NCBI RefSeq assembly: GCF_039542035.1
Contig: NZ_BAABHJ010000040.1
Location: 248,001 to 312,000, forward strand
Length of the DNA stretch: 64,000 bases
Reading direction: 5' to 3'
Source of the DNA: Actinoallomurus liliacearum
GTDB lineage: Bacteria; Actinomycetota; Actinomycetes; Streptosporangiales; Streptosporangiaceae
How positions within the stretch are numbered: position 1 is the stretch's first letter; the number at the start of each line of letters is the position of its first letter. The translations under genes were made by a program, and so were the position numbers. Shown piece by piece: positions 34,244-42,638 of this stretch. The notes beneath the pieces were generated by a model. That model was not told the origin of the DNA. It did not search any database and worked only from the letters and a program-made list of their open reading frames with translations.

Positions 34244-35560
34244 ATGACGTTCCGGCACCCCCATGACCGGGAGATCCTCCGCCTCGCGATCCCCGCGTTC
34301 GGCGCGCTCGTCGCCGAGCCGCTGTTCCTCCTCACCGACTCGGCGATCGTCGGTCATCTGGGGACGGTCTCCCTCGGCGCGCTCGGGATCGCCGGGCAGA
34401 TCCTCGGCACGCTGGTGAACCTGTGCGTCTTCCTCGCGTACGGCACGACCGCGTCCGTCTCCCGCCAGGTGGGCGCCGGCAACCATCGCGCCGCCGTACG
34501 GCAGGGCGTGGACGGGATCTGGCTCGCCGCCCTCATCGGGATCGCGCTGATCGTCGTCGGGCGGCCGCTCGTCCCGGTGGTGGTCCGCGCGTTGGGCGCG
34601 TCGGCGGTCGTCGCGCCGCAGGCGGAGACGTACGTGCACATCAGCCTCCTCGGCGTCCCGGGCATGCTGATCGTGCTGGCCGGCACCGGGGTGCTGCGCG
34701 GGATGCAGGACACGAGGACGCCGCTGGTCGTCTCGGTGGGGATGTTCGTCGTCAACGCCGGGCTGAACGCGCTGTTCGTCCTGGTGCTCGGGGCGGGCAT
34801 CGCGGGCTCGGCGTGGGGCACGGTCCTGGCGCAGACCGGCGGGGCCGCCGCCTATGTCGTCATGGTCCTGCGCGGCGCGCGGACGTACGGTGCGCCGCTC
34901 CGTCCCGACCTCGGCGGGCTGCGGGCGTCCGCGACGGCCGGCGTCGGCCTGCTGATCCGTACGCTCAGCCTGCGCGTCGTCCTCGTCGTCGCCACGATGG
35001 TCGCCGCCCGCCTCGGGGACCCGCAGATCGCCGCGCACCAGATCGCGGCGAACGTCTGGACGCTGATGGCGTTCGCCCTCGACGCCATCGCGATCGCCGG
35101 GCAGGCCATCACCGGGCGCCAGCTCGGCGCGGGCGACGTCGCGGCCGCGCGCGCCGCGACCCGCCGGATGGTCGCGTGGGGCGTCGCCTGCGGTGTGGTG
35201 TTCGCGCTCCTGCTGTTCGCGGTACGCCCCTGGCTGCCGGACATGTTCACGGCCGACGCCGCCGTACGGTCCCAGTTGCTCGGCGCGCTGGTGATCGTCG
35301 CCTTGCTGCAGCCGATCGCGGGGGTGGTCTTCGTGCTCGACGGCGTGCTCATCGGCGCGGGCGACATGGCGTACCTGGCGGTGGCGGGCGTGCTCCAGAC
35401 GGCGGCGTTCCTGCCGGTGGCCTGGCTCGCGTACGCGCTGGGCGGCGGCCTGGTGTCGCTCTGGCTGGCGATGGGCGTGTGGATGGCCGCCCGGCTGGTC
35501 ACGCTGGGCCTGCGGGCCCGTACCGACGCGTGGTCGGTCGCGGGCGCCGTCCGCGGCTAG
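34244..35560 (+). CDS. MATE-family efflux transporter (DinF-like)
   Basis: A 438-residue membrane protein with 12 hydrophobic segments in two MATE halves (LAIPAFGALVAEPLFLLTDS at the start, LDAIAIAGQAITGRQLGAGD in the second half). It exports cationic drugs or metabolites using H+ or Na+. In actinomycetes this DinF-like gene often lies next to dnaB or the rplI region. ATG 34244 is 8 nt after TACAGT, so it is probably leaderless. Its last codons fall in a tandem repeat. Confidence 0.92.
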   Translation: MTFRHPHDREILRLAIPAFGALVAEPLFLLTDSAIVGHLGTVSLGALGIAGQILGTLVNLCVFLAYGTTASVSRQVGAGNHRAAVRQGVDGIWLAALIGIALIVVGRPLVPVVVRALGASAVVAPQAETYVHISLLGVPGMLIVLAGTGVLRGMQDTRTPLVVSVGMFVVNAGLNALFVLVLGAGIAGSAWGTVLAQTGGAAAYVVMVLRGARTYGAPLRPDLGGLRASATAGVGLLIRTLSLRVVLVVATMVAARLGDPQIAAHQIAANVWTLMAFALDAIAIAGQAITGRQLGAGDVAAARAATRRMVAWGVACGVVFALLLFAVRPWLPDMFTADAAVRSQLLGALVIVALLQPIAGVVFVLDGVLIGAGDMAYLAVAGVLQTAAFLPVAWLAYALGGGLVSLWLAMGVWMAARLVTLGLRARTDAWSVAGAVRG

Positions 35561-35695
35561 CCCTCCCGGGCGGCCGTACGCGGCCGGGCCTGAGGGCGAC
35601 CGTACGCGGGCGAACCTGTTGGGAGGCCGTGCGCGGGTGGATCTGAGGGAGGCCGTGCGCGGGCGATTCCGGCCGGCGGCCGTACACGGCTAGTC
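35547..35695. repeat. Degenerate tandem repeat, 26-27 nt period
   Basis: The core CCGT(A/G)CGCGGGC recurs at 35547, 35574, 35600, 35627, 35653 and 35680, a regular 26-27 nt spacing. It starts in the last codons of the MATE gene and runs to the stop of the convergent TetR gene. The unit is degenerate between cores. It may act as a terminator-like spacer or be a minisatellite. Confidence 0.65.
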
Positions 35696-36352
35696 CTGGC
35701 GGGCGGTCGTCGGTGGCCGGTCCTCGTGGGCGGGGTCCGGTCCGCCGACGGCCGCCACCTGGGCGCGCATCCCGTCCAGCATCCGCTGCAGGCCGTACTC
35801 GAACAGGGCGTCGCGGTCGAGCGCCGCGGGTCCGGCGGCCGTGATGAGAGGGAACCGCTGCGGGTCGAAGTCGAGCCCGGCGTCGTCCTGGCGCTCCTGA
35901 TCGTGCTGTTCGTCCAGCACGAACCCGACGACATAGTGGCCGAGGACGATCGTGGCCCGCAGGGCGTCCTCGGCGGTGAACCCGGCGTCGACCAAAAAGC
36001 CCAGCACGCGCTCGATGTGCGGCCAGGACCCGGGCGGCGGCCGGTTCCCGGACGCCAGCCGCGCGCCGTCGCGGTGCGCGAGCATCCCACGGCGCAGCGT
36101 CCGCATGCCCTCGGCGAGCCACTCGTCCCACGGCGCGCCGGCCGACGGCGGCTCGACCGTGATGCCGGCCTCCTCCCGGGCGAAGACGGTCAGGTGGTCG
36201 AGGAGGTCCTGCTTGTTCGTGAAGTGCCAGTAGAGGGCGGGTGCCTGGACGCCGAGCTCCTTGGCCAGTCTCCGCAGCGACAGCCCGTCCAGGCCGACCT
36301 CGTCGAGCAGCCGTAGGGCGGTACGCAGGACCGTCTCGCGTTCCAGTGCCAT
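35690..36352 (-). CDS. TetR-family regulator (TetR_C type)
   Basis: A 220-residue repressor. N-terminal helix-turn-helix: LRTALRLLDEVGLDGLSLRR, LGVQAPALYWHFTNKQDLL, as in TetR-class proteins; C-terminal ligand domain from about residue 65 with the TetR_C-type helix ALRATIVLGHYVVGFVLDEQ. GGGAGG precedes ATG 36352. Divergent from a flavin monooxygenase with three operators in between, so it very likely represses that gene and itself until a substrate-like ligand binds. Confidence 0.92.
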   Translation of the reverse strand: MALERETVLRTALRLLDEVGLDGLSLRRLAKELGVQAPALYWHFTNKQDLLDHLTVFAREEAGITVEPPSAGAPWDEWLAEGMRTLRRGMLAHRDGARLASGNRPPPGSWPHIERVLGFLVDAGFTAEDALRATIVLGHYVVGFVLDEQHDQERQDDAGLDFDPQRFPLITAAGPAALDRDALFEYGLQRMLDGMRAQVAAVGGPDPAHEDRPPTTARQD

Positions 36353-36372
36353 CGATCGCCTCCCGTTGACAA

Positions 36373-36426
36373 CTTAACACCGTTCAAGTCATCCTTAACG
36401 CCGTTAAGGATTTAACACCGTTAAGG
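36373..36426. promoter_or_regulatory. Three TetR operators
   Basis: O1 CTTAACACCGTTCAAG (36373-36388), O2 CCTTAACGCCGTTAAGG (36393-36409, perfect dyad), O3 ATTTAACACCGTTAAGG (36410-36426). Centres are about 20 and 17 nt apart. O3 overlaps the AAGGAG ribosome binding site of the monooxygenase gene, so binding would block both transcription and access to the start. Confidence 0.85.
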
Positions 36427-36434
36427 AGTGTGAC

Positions 36435-37943
36435 GTGTCGTACGACGTGGTGATCGTCGGCGCCGGACCGATCGGCCTCTTCCTCGCCTGCGAGCTCCGG
36501 CTGCAGGGCGTCCGCACCGTCGTCCTGGAACGGCGGACCGAGATCGACCCCACCCTCAAGGCCGGTGCCGTCGCCGGGCGCGGCGCCGACGTCCTCATCC
36601 GCCGGGGCATCTCCGAGCTGCTCGGCGACCAGCCCACCATGGCCGACCTCATGGGCGGCGGGAAGCTCGGAGCCGAGAGCACGCAGGCGACCACCGCGAA
36701 GCCGGGCGCGCCACTCGTGGGGCACTTCGCCGGGCTGTGGATCCTGCGCGGCGGCTCACAGCCCGCCGGAATGCCGATCATCGCCGGCCAGCAGGTGCTC
36801 GAGGCCGCCCTCGAGAAGCACGCGACCGAGCTGGGCGCCGACCTGCGGCGCGGTCACGCTCTCACCGGCATCACCCAGGACGACACCGGCGTCTCGGTCG
36901 CCGCCGAAGGCCCCGAGGGGCCGTACGAACTGCGCACCGGGTGGCTCGTCGGCTGCGACGGGGGCCGCAGCGCCGTCCGGAAGCTCACCGGATTCGCCTT
37001 CCCCGGCGTCGACGGAGTGATCACCGGCCACCAGGCGATCGTCGAGGTCGACGACCCGGACTTCTTCCCGCTCGGCTGGCACCGCACCGAGCACGGCATG
37101 CTGGCGCGCGGGCCGTTCCCGCAGCGGGTCCTGGCCGTCGAGTTCGACGGTCCGCCCGTCGATCGTTCCGCGCCGGTCACCCGCGAGGAGCTGCAGGCAT
37201 CACTGCGCCGCCTGTCCGGCACCGAGGTCACCGTCACCGCCGTGCACAGCGCCACCCGGTTCACCGACAACACCCGGCAGGCCGAGACGTACCGCGTCGG
37301 CCGGGTGCTGCTGGCCGGCGACGCCGCCCACGTGCATCCGCCGTTCGGCGGGCAGGGCATCGCGCTCGGCCTCGGCGACGCCGCGAACCTCGGCTGGAAG
37401 CTCGCCGCCGAGGTCTCCGGGTGGGCCCCGGACGGGCTGCTCGACACCTACACGACCGAACGGCACCCCGCCGCGGCCCGCGTCCTGCACAACACGCGGG
37501 CGCAGGTGGCGCTGCTGGCCCCCGGCCCGCGCGTCGACGCGCTGCGCGACGTCTTCACCGCCCTCGCCTCGACCGCGGAGGCCAACCGCCTGCTCACCGA
37601 CCTCATGGGCGATCTCGACCTGCGGTACGACGTGGCCGCAGACCACCCGCTCGCGGGCCGGTACTGCCCCGACCTGGCCCTGACCGTCTCCGGTACGGCG
37701 ACGAGCGTGGCCTGGCTGGCGCGGGGCGGTCGCCCGCTGCTGCTCGATCTCGACGACCGGCCCGGCGTACGGCACGCGGTGCGGCCGTGGGCCGGTCGCG
37801 TCGAGGCCGTGACGGCCCGTGCGGACGGCGCTCCGGCCGCCGCCGTGCTCGTACGCCCGGACGGGTACGTGGCCTGGGCCGGTGAGGATGTCGGTGGCCT
37901 GCGGGAGGCTTGCACCCGATGGTTCGGCGCGCCGCGCGAGTGA
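36435..37943 (+). CDS. Class A FAD-dependent monooxygenase
   Basis: A 502-residue flavoprotein hydroxylase: FAD motif DVVIVGAGPIGLFLACELR near the N terminus, DG motif VGCDGGRSAVRKLTG, GD motif VLLAGDAAHVHPPFGGQGIA, and a C-terminal thioredoxin-like domain (about 400-500). This layout is that of aromatic polyketide hydroxylases and rifampicin monooxygenase. It inserts one oxygen atom into an aromatic substrate using NAD(P)H. GTG 36435 follows AAGGAG. Regulated by the divergent TetR protein; an antibiotic-modifying role is possible but unproved. Confidence 0.9.
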   Translation: MSYDVVIVGAGPIGLFLACELRLQGVRTVVLERRTEIDPTLKAGAVAGRGADVLIRRGISELLGDQPTMADLMGGGKLGAESTQATTAKPGAPLVGHFAGLWILRGGSQPAGMPIIAGQQVLEAALEKHATELGADLRRGHALTGITQDDTGVSVAAEGPEGPYELRTGWLVGCDGGRSAVRKLTGFAFPGVDGVITGHQAIVEVDDPDFFPLGWHRTEHGMLARGPFPQRVLAVEFDGPPVDRSAPVTREELQASLRRLSGTEVTVTAVHSATRFTDNTRQAETYRVGRVLLAGDAAHVHPPFGGQGIALGLGDAANLGWKLAAEVSGWAPDGLLDTYTTERHPAAARVLHNTRAQVALLAPGPRVDALRDVFTALASTAEANRLLTDLMGDLDLRYDVAADHPLAGRYCPDLALTVSGTATSVAWLARGGRPLLLDLDDRPGVRHAVRPWAGRVEAVTARADGAPAAAVLVRPDGYVAWAGEDVGGLREACTRWFGAPRE

Positions 37944-37997
37944 CGAAGTACGGCGGAAATCCGCTCCCGTGTCGGCCCGGGGCGCTAGACTTCGAAC

Positions 37998-38186
37998 ATG
38001 TGTTCTACACAAGGGGAGCGTCTGGCTCACCTCACCCGAGCGATCGACGACCTGGCCGCCGAAGGCCTCGGCGGCCTTCCGCCGGACGCCTGGGCGGAGC
38101 GGGTGGCCGGCATCTGGGCCCTCGTCGAGGGGCTCGATCCCGAACTCGCCCGCCGCCGCGCCTGCTACTCGACCCTGGAGTCCTGA
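37998..38186 (+). CDS. Small actinobacterial protein (DUF222-N-like)
   Basis: A 62-residue protein (RLAHLTRAIDDLAAEGLGGL, then WALVEGLDPELARRRA) resembling the short helical N-terminal stretch of DUF222/HNH proteins of this order. ATG 37998 lies 6 nt after TAGACT, a leaderless start. No HNH domain follows, so it is either an independent small protein or a remnant. Confidence 0.6.
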   Translation: MCSTQGERLAHLTRAIDDLAAEGLGGLPPDAWAERVAGIWALVEGLDPELARRRACYSTLES

Positions 38187-38389
38187 ACGACGCCCGCGTG
38201 CGGACGTCGCCGTCCCGGCGTCCGCGCGCGGAGGCCTTACGCCGGACGCCCCACACGGGGACGCCCACCGCGGGAACCCCACCCGCAGACGCGGCACGCC
38301 GACCCACACACGGAGGCCTCGCCCTGAGCGCCCGCAGGCGGAGACACCGCCCCGCGCGTCCTGGCGCCGGTCGCCGGCGGCCGGAGGAT

Positions 38390-39157
38390 CTACTCCTCGT
38401 GGCCGTGCAGCCGGCGGTGGTGGCGGGACGTCAGGCGACGTCGTGCGTCGGACGGCGGGTCGGGGTGCGGCGGATCGGGGTGCGGCGGATCGGCGTGCGA
38501 CGCGGCGTCGTCGAGGGCCCGCGCCACCTCCGCACGCAGGCGTGGCAGCCGGCGGTAGAGCACGTCCCCCGGGCAGTCCGTGTCGTTGTAGTCGCGATGA
38601 CCGATGATCGCCACGGAGGGATCGAGCCGGTAGGCCGTGCACAGCCAGAAGCAGACGCCGACCAGCGCGTCCCACAACCGGCCGGGCACGTCCTCCTTCT
38701 CGTACGTGCCCTCGTTCTCGATGCCGATCGTGTGGTCGTTGTGGTGCAGTGACTGGGCGCCGACGACGAGCCGGCCCTGCTGGATGGTCGGCAGGGAGCC
38801 CGCCCGTCCCTCCATGACGTGACCGCCACGGCTGATCGTCAGCTGCTCTCCGATGTCGTCCCAGCCCTGACTCTTCATGTGGTAGCGCTGGATCTGCCGG
38901 GAGAGCTCGAACGCGTGCGAACGGGACAGATCAGAAGCATTGGGCGAGGCGGTGTGGTGCACGATGATGTGGTCCGGCGCGCGGTCCAGCACCCGCGGTG
39001 GCCGCCTCGGCGGCACCGCGCCCCACTCCCTGCGCGTGTACACCTTCGGTGTCACGTCGGCGTTCGCCCACATCATCCCGCCGGCCATCATGACATCGGC
39101 GGCCACGATGCCCAGCATCCCCCGCAGCACATCCCGGCGCAGCGTCCCCTCACGCAC
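38390..39157 (-). CDS. Peptidoglycan recognition / N-acetylmuramoyl-L-alanine amidase
   Basis: About 255 residues. A short hydrophobic export segment (VLRGMLGIVAADVMMAGGMM) precedes an amidase_2/PGRP domain (VYTRREWGAVPPRRPP, HIIVHHTASPN, DIGEQLTISRGGHVMEGR, GIENEGTY, IGHRDYNDTDCPGD) with the Zn ligands His and Cys visible. The C terminus has the repeat PPHPDPPHPDPP and a basic tail. It cleaves the bond between muramic acid and the stem peptide outside the cell. GTG 39157 is chosen because a TACGCT hexamer lies upstream of it but downstream of the longer frame's ATG; the start is uncertain. Confidence 0.82.
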   Translation of the reverse strand: MREGTLRRDVLRGMLGIVAADVMMAGGMMWANADVTPKVYTRREWGAVPPRRPPRVLDRAPDHIIVHHTASPNASDLSRSHAFELSRQIQRYHMKSQGWDDIGEQLTISRGGHVMEGRAGSLPTIQQGRLVVGAQSLHHNDHTIGIENEGTYEKEDVPGRLWDALVGVCFWLCTAYRLDPSVAIIGHRDYNDTDCPGDVLYRRLPRLRAEVARALDDAASHADPPHPDPPHPDPPSDARRRLTSRHHRRLHGHEE

Positions 39158-39236
39158 GATCGCGGCCACCCCCCGTGGACGACTGATCGCTAAGCGTAGT
39201 GATCGCGACGCGGAATGCGAGGAGGCCGGATTGGGT

Positions 39237-39250
39237 GTTTCACGTGGAAC
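39237..39250. promoter_or_regulatory. parS-like ParB binding site
   Basis: GTTTCACGTGGAAC differs by one base from the 14-nt core GTTTCACGTGAAAC of bacterial parS, a variant also used in Streptomyces. It lies in the gap between the amidase gene and the rplI terminator. ParB loads at such sites, which cluster around the chromosome origin. Confidence 0.8.
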
Positions 39251-39275
39251 GCCACCTGACACGCCCGGATACGGC

Positions 39276-39307
39276 GAAGGGCCGGGTCCCATCGGACCCG
39301 GCCCTTC
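39276..39307 (-). terminator. Terminator of rpsF-ssb-rpsR-rplI operon
   Basis: GAAGGGCCGGGTCC (39276-39289) and GGACCCGGCCCTTC (39294-39307) form a perfect 14-bp stem with loop CATC, 19 nt past the rplI stop. Confidence 0.85.
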
Positions 39308-39325
39308 ACCTGCGCTGAAGCGACG

Positions 39326-39772
39326 TCAGCCGGCGAGAACCTCAAGGGAGATCTTGGCGCTCACCTCGGGGTGGAGGCGCACCGCCACCTCGTGAGAGCC
39401 GACCGTCTTGATCGGGTTCCGTACCTCGATGCGGCGCTTGTCCAGCTCCGGGCCACCGGACGCCTTGACGGCACCGGCGATGTCGGCCGGAGTCACCGCG
39501 CCGAACAGCCGACCGCTCTCACCGGCGCGCGTCCGCAGCCGGACCTTGAGCTTCTGCAGGTCCTTGCTGATCGCCTCGGCCTGCTCGACGCTGGCGATCT
39601 CGCGGGCCGCGCGGGCCTTGCGGATCGAGTCGATCTGCTTCTCCGCGCCGCGCGTCCACTGGATCCCGAAGCCGCGCGGGATCAGGTAGTTACGGCCGTA
39701 GCCGTCCTTGACCTCGACGACCTCGCCGGGAGCGCCGAGGCCGGCGACCTGCTGAGTCAGGATGAGCTTCAT
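39326..39772 (-). CDS. rplI: 50S ribosomal protein L9
   Basis: A 148-residue protein: N-terminal rRNA-binding domain (MKLILTQQVAGLGAPGEVVEVKDGYGRNYLIPRG), a central helix and a C-terminal domain with GRLFGAVTPADIAGAV. Last gene of the rpsF-ssb-rpsR-rplI operon, 17 nt after rpsR, with AAAGGAG before the ATG. Confidence 0.97.
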   Translation of the reverse strand: MKLILTQQVAGLGAPGEVVEVKDGYGRNYLIPRGFGIQWTRGAEKQIDSIRKARAAREIASVEQAEAISKDLQKLKVRLRTRAGESGRLFGAVTPADIAGAVKASGGPELDKRRIEVRNPIKTVGSHEVAVRLHPEVSAKISLEVLAG

Positions 39773-39789
39773 GACGAGTGACTCCTTTC

Positions 39790-40026
39790 TCAGCGGGCCG
39801 TGCTGGTGTACGGCAGCAGCGCCATCTCGCGCGCGTTCTTGATCGCGGTGGCGACGTCACGCTGGTGCTGGGTGCAGTTGCCCGTCACCCGGCGCGCGCG
39901 GATCTTGCCGCGGTCGGAGATGAACTTGCGCAGCAGCGCCGTGTCCTTGTAGTCGACGTAGGAGAGCTTCTCCTGGCAGAACAGGCAAACCTTCTTCTTC
40001 GGCTTGCGTGGTGCCGGTTTCGCCAT
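39790..40026 (-). CDS. rpsR: 30S ribosomal protein S18
   Basis: A 78-residue S18: CLFCQEKLSYVDYKDTALLR, FISDRGKIRARRVTG, TAIKNAREMALLPY. The C-x2-C start and later Cys (GNCTQHQ) indicate a zinc-containing (C+) form. AAGGAG precedes the ATG. Member of the rpsF operon. Confidence 0.97.
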   Translation of the reverse strand: MAKPAPRKPKKKVCLFCQEKLSYVDYKDTALLRKFISDRGKIRARRVTGNCTQHQRDVATAIKNAREMALLPYTSTAR

Positions 40027-40100
40027 CGTGGTGCTCCTTAGAAGAGAGCCCCGCTCACGCGGGAATGGTCGGTCGGATGATGAGTGATGCCCGTACGGGC

Positions 40101-40673
40101 TTAGAACGGCGGGTCGTCGGAGAAGCCGCCGCCCCCGGTCGCCCAGGGGTCGTCGGCCGGCGCGTTGCCGCCGCCGAAGCCGCCGCCTCCGCCGCCCGAT
40201 CCGCCCTGACCGCCACCGAAGCCGCCGCCGCCCTGGCCGCCGCCGTAGCCGCCCTGGCCACCGCCGCCTCCGCCACCGCCGAAGCCGCCGCCTCCGCCGC
40301 CCGAGCGCTGGGACTTGTTCACCTTGGCGGTGGCGTTCCGCAGCGACGGGCCGACCTCGTCGGCCTCGAGCTCGAAGACGGTGCGCTTCTCACCCTCGCG
40401 GGTCTCGTACGACCGCTGCTTCAGGCGGCCCTGGACGATGACCCGCATGCCGCGCTGGAGGCTCTCGGCGACGTTCTCCGCCGCCTGCCGCCAGACGTTG
40501 CAGGTGAGGAAGAGGCTCTCGCCGTCCTTCCACTCGCCGGACTGCTGGTCGCGGAAGCGGGGGGTAGAGGCCACGCGGAAGGTCGCGACCGGCTGCCCGT
40601 TCGGGGTGAAGCGCAGTTCGGGATCGGCGACCAGGTTGCCGACGATCGTGATCTGGGTGTCGCCTGCTGCCAT
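40101..40673 (-). CDS. ssb: Single-stranded DNA-binding protein
   Basis: A 190-residue SSB: OB fold 1-110 (DTQITIVGNLVADPELRFTP, SLFLTCNVWRQAAENVAESL), a glycine-rich linker (about 118-180) and the acidic tip DDPPF that recruits partner proteins. It coats single-stranded DNA at forks. Between rpsF and rpsR, as in most actinomycetes. Confidence 0.97.
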   Translation of the reverse strand: MAAGDTQITIVGNLVADPELRFTPNGQPVATFRVASTPRFRDQQSGEWKDGESLFLTCNVWRQAAENVAESLQRGMRVIVQGRLKQRSYETREGEKRTVFELEADEVGPSLRNATAKVNKSQRSGGGGGGFGGGGGGGGQGGYGGGQGGGGFGGGQGGSGGGGGGFGGGNAPADDPWATGGGGFSDDPPF

Positions 40674-40724
40674 GCGGCTCTCCGGTTACAGATCGGTGCG
40701 TGTCGTGGGCTGACCGGGGAACGG

Positions 40725-41015
40725 TCAGTGGGCCTCGGGGCGGATGACCTTGGTGCGCAGGATGGACTCCTGCAGGTTCAGCTGCCGGTCGAGCTCTTTG
40801 ACCGTGGCGGGCGTGGCCGTCAGGTCGATGACCGCGTAGATGCCTTCGGACTTCTTGGCGATGTCGTACGACAGGCGCCGGCGGCCCCAGACGTCGACCT
40901 TCTCCACGCTGCCACCGCCGTCCTTCACCACGGTGAGGAACTGGTCGAGCGACGGCTGGACCGTGCGCTCCTCGGTGTTCGGGTCGAGGATGACCATCAC
41001 TTCGTAACGACGCAT
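40725..41015 (-). CDS. rpsF: 30S ribosomal protein S6
   Basis: A 96-residue S6 (MRRYEVMVILDPNTEERTVQ, VDVWGRRRLSYDIAKKSEGI, KELDRQLNLQESILRTKVIR). First gene of the operon with ssb, rpsR and rplI. AAGGAGG precedes ATG 41015. Confidence 0.97.
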   Translation of the reverse strand: MRRYEVMVILDPNTEERTVQPSLDQFLTVVKDGGGSVEKVDVWGRRRLSYDIAKKSEGIYAVIDLTATPATVKELDRQLNLQESILRTKVIRPEAH

Positions 41016-41167
41016 GCTGGTCCCAACCTCCTTTGGACTGGTGCGGTCACGGTCTCTCCGTGACAGGAGGGCTCTTGCGTCGCCCCGCGTCTCGGATGCG
41101 CGGGACCGACAAAGGCTATCAACAACCGGCAGCTCAATCGGCCGGAAGCCGGGGACCGGGACCCGCG

Positions 41168-41311
41168 CTAGCGGCCCCGGCGCCGGTCCAGCTCGGACAT
41201 GATGTCGGCCATCCGCGACCGCATGCGGGCCGTCTGGGTCGTCAGCATGGACAACTCCTCGATGAGCTCGGCGTCGTCGATGGCGGCCAGGTCACGAGTG
41301 ATCATCGTCAT
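41168..41311 (-). CDS. Very small conserved-type protein (47 aa)
   Basis: Minus-strand frame of 47 residues starting MTMITRDLAAIDDAELIDEL and ending DIMSELDRRRGR, a single charged helix-rich chain. GGAGG lies 5 nt before ATG 41311 and nearly all codons end in G or C. It is upstream of rpsF in the same direction. Function unknown; heptad spacing of Met/Leu suggests a coiled coil. Confidence 0.65.
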   Translation of the reverse strand: MTMITRDLAAIDDAELIEELSMLTTQTARMRSRMADIMSELDRRRGR

Positions 41312-41464
41312 GGCATCCTCCATTCGAAACCACGTTCGACAATACCGCTGGGGACCGACAGAACGCTCGTCGCCCTGTACCCCCCGGACCAGGGTCTTGA
41401 CCTGCCCGGCGGCAGGGAACGACTCTGGGAGGACACCACCCCGTGTAGGAGGTGACGAATCGTT

Positions 41465-41752
41465 ATGTCACCACTGGCCATCCCGCGACGTCTGCTGGAA
41501 CGGCAGACCCATCCCTTGGAGAACTCCCTCGCGCTCGTCACCGTGGCCGCCGGTCTCGCGACCTTCGTCCTCGGGGCCGTCCACGCGACGCACTTCGTCG
41601 CCGTGTGCCTGGGATTCGTGACGTTCCTCTTCGGCCTGTACTCCCAGTTGGTCTCCGCGACCACGGTCGAGCGCTGGCTGAACGTCCTGGGCATCGGCAT
41701 GGCCTTCGTCGGCCTCGGCCTGGGTCTGTCGCATGGCGGCTTCACGGTCTGA
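41465..41752 (+). CDS. Small membrane protein
   Basis: A 95-residue protein with three hydrophobic segments (SLALVTVAAGLATFVLGAVH, FVAVCLGFVTFLFGLYSQLV, VLGIGMAFVGLGLGLSHGGF). AGGAGGTGA lies upstream, with rather long spacing to ATG 41465. No family recognised. Confidence 0.75.
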   Translation: MSPLAIPRRLLERQTHPLENSLALVTVAAGLATFVLGAVHATHFVAVCLGFVTFLFGLYSQLVSATTVERWLNVLGIGMAFVGLGLGLSHGGFTV

Positions 41753-41850
41753 CCGGCCGAACCGGCCGAAGCGGTCGGAGCAGCCGATCCGCGGCGGTGG
41801 ATTCTCGTCGGTCACCGTTCTGGTCGGACCGCGCGCGTAGGCTCGTCGCC

Positions 41851-42609
41851 ATGCTGCGAATCGGAGCCCACGTCGACCGAACGGACCCGCTCGCCGCCGC
41901 GGCCGCGAAGAAGGCCGAGGTGGTCCAGTTCTTCCTCGGAGACCCGCAGGGCTGGAAGGCCCCCGTCCTGCCCGAGGGGTACGAGGCGATCCGCGACTCC
42001 GACGTCGACGTGTTCATCCACGCGCCGTACATCGTGAACGTCGCGTCGTCCAACAACCGCATCCGGATCCCGAGCCGCAAGATCCTCACCCAGCAGCTCG
42101 AGGCCGCCGCGAAGATCGGCGCGAAGGGTCTGATCGTGCACGGCGGGCACGTGCTGAAGAACGACGACCCGCAGAGCGGCTTCGACAACTGGCGCAAGGT
42201 CTTCGAGCGGATGGAGGACCGCCCGATCCCCGTCCTCATCGAGAACACCGCGGGCGGGGACAACGCCATGGCCCGCAAGCTGGACCGGATCGCCCGGCTG
42301 TGGGAGGCCCTCGACGGCTTCGACGTCGGGTTCTGCCTGGACACCTGCCACGCGCACGCGGCGGGTGAGGACCTGGTCGACGTGGTCGAGCGCGTCAAGG
42401 CCATCACCGGCCGGATCGACCTGGTGCACTGCAACGACAGCCGCGACGCGTTCGGCTCCGGCGCCGACCGGCACGCCAACCTCGGCGACGGCCGGATCGA
42501 CCCGGAGCTGATCCTGGCCGTCGTACGGGCGGCCGGGGCGCCCGTGGTCGTGGAGACGCCCGGCGACGGGCAGGCCGCCGACATCGCCTGGCTCCGCGAG
42601 CACCTCTGA
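41851..42609 (+). CDS. Endonuclease IV-like / AP-endonuclease-2 TIM barrel
   Basis: A 252-residue TIM barrel: IGAHVDRTDPLAAAA, FIHAPYIVNVASSNNRIRIP, LIVHGGHV, VLIENTAGG, GFCLDTCHAHAAGEDL, LVHCNDSRDAFGSGADRHAN, VVVETPG. These are the three-zinc endonuclease IV (Nfo) motifs, though the chain is slightly shorter than usual. It would repair abasic sites. ATG 41851 follows TAGGCT by 7 nt (leaderless). Confidence 0.85.
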   Translation: MLRIGAHVDRTDPLAAAAAKKAEVVQFFLGDPQGWKAPVLPEGYEAIRDSDVDVFIHAPYIVNVASSNNRIRIPSRKILTQQLEAAAKIGAKGLIVHGGHVLKNDDPQSGFDNWRKVFERMEDRPIPVLIENTAGGDNAMARKLDRIARLWEALDGFDVGFCLDTCHAHAAGEDLVDVVERVKAITGRIDLVHCNDSRDAFGSGADRHANLGDGRIDPELILAVVRAAGAPVVVETPGDGQAADIAWLREHL

Positions 42610-42638
42610 CCCGCATCCCGTCCTCCAGGGCACGGAAG

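Noticed and set aside
35499..36380. 293-codon minus-strand frame across the tandem repeat and tetR
   Set aside because: Out of frame with tetR; low-complexity Arg/Pro/Gly translation caused by the repeat and GC bias.
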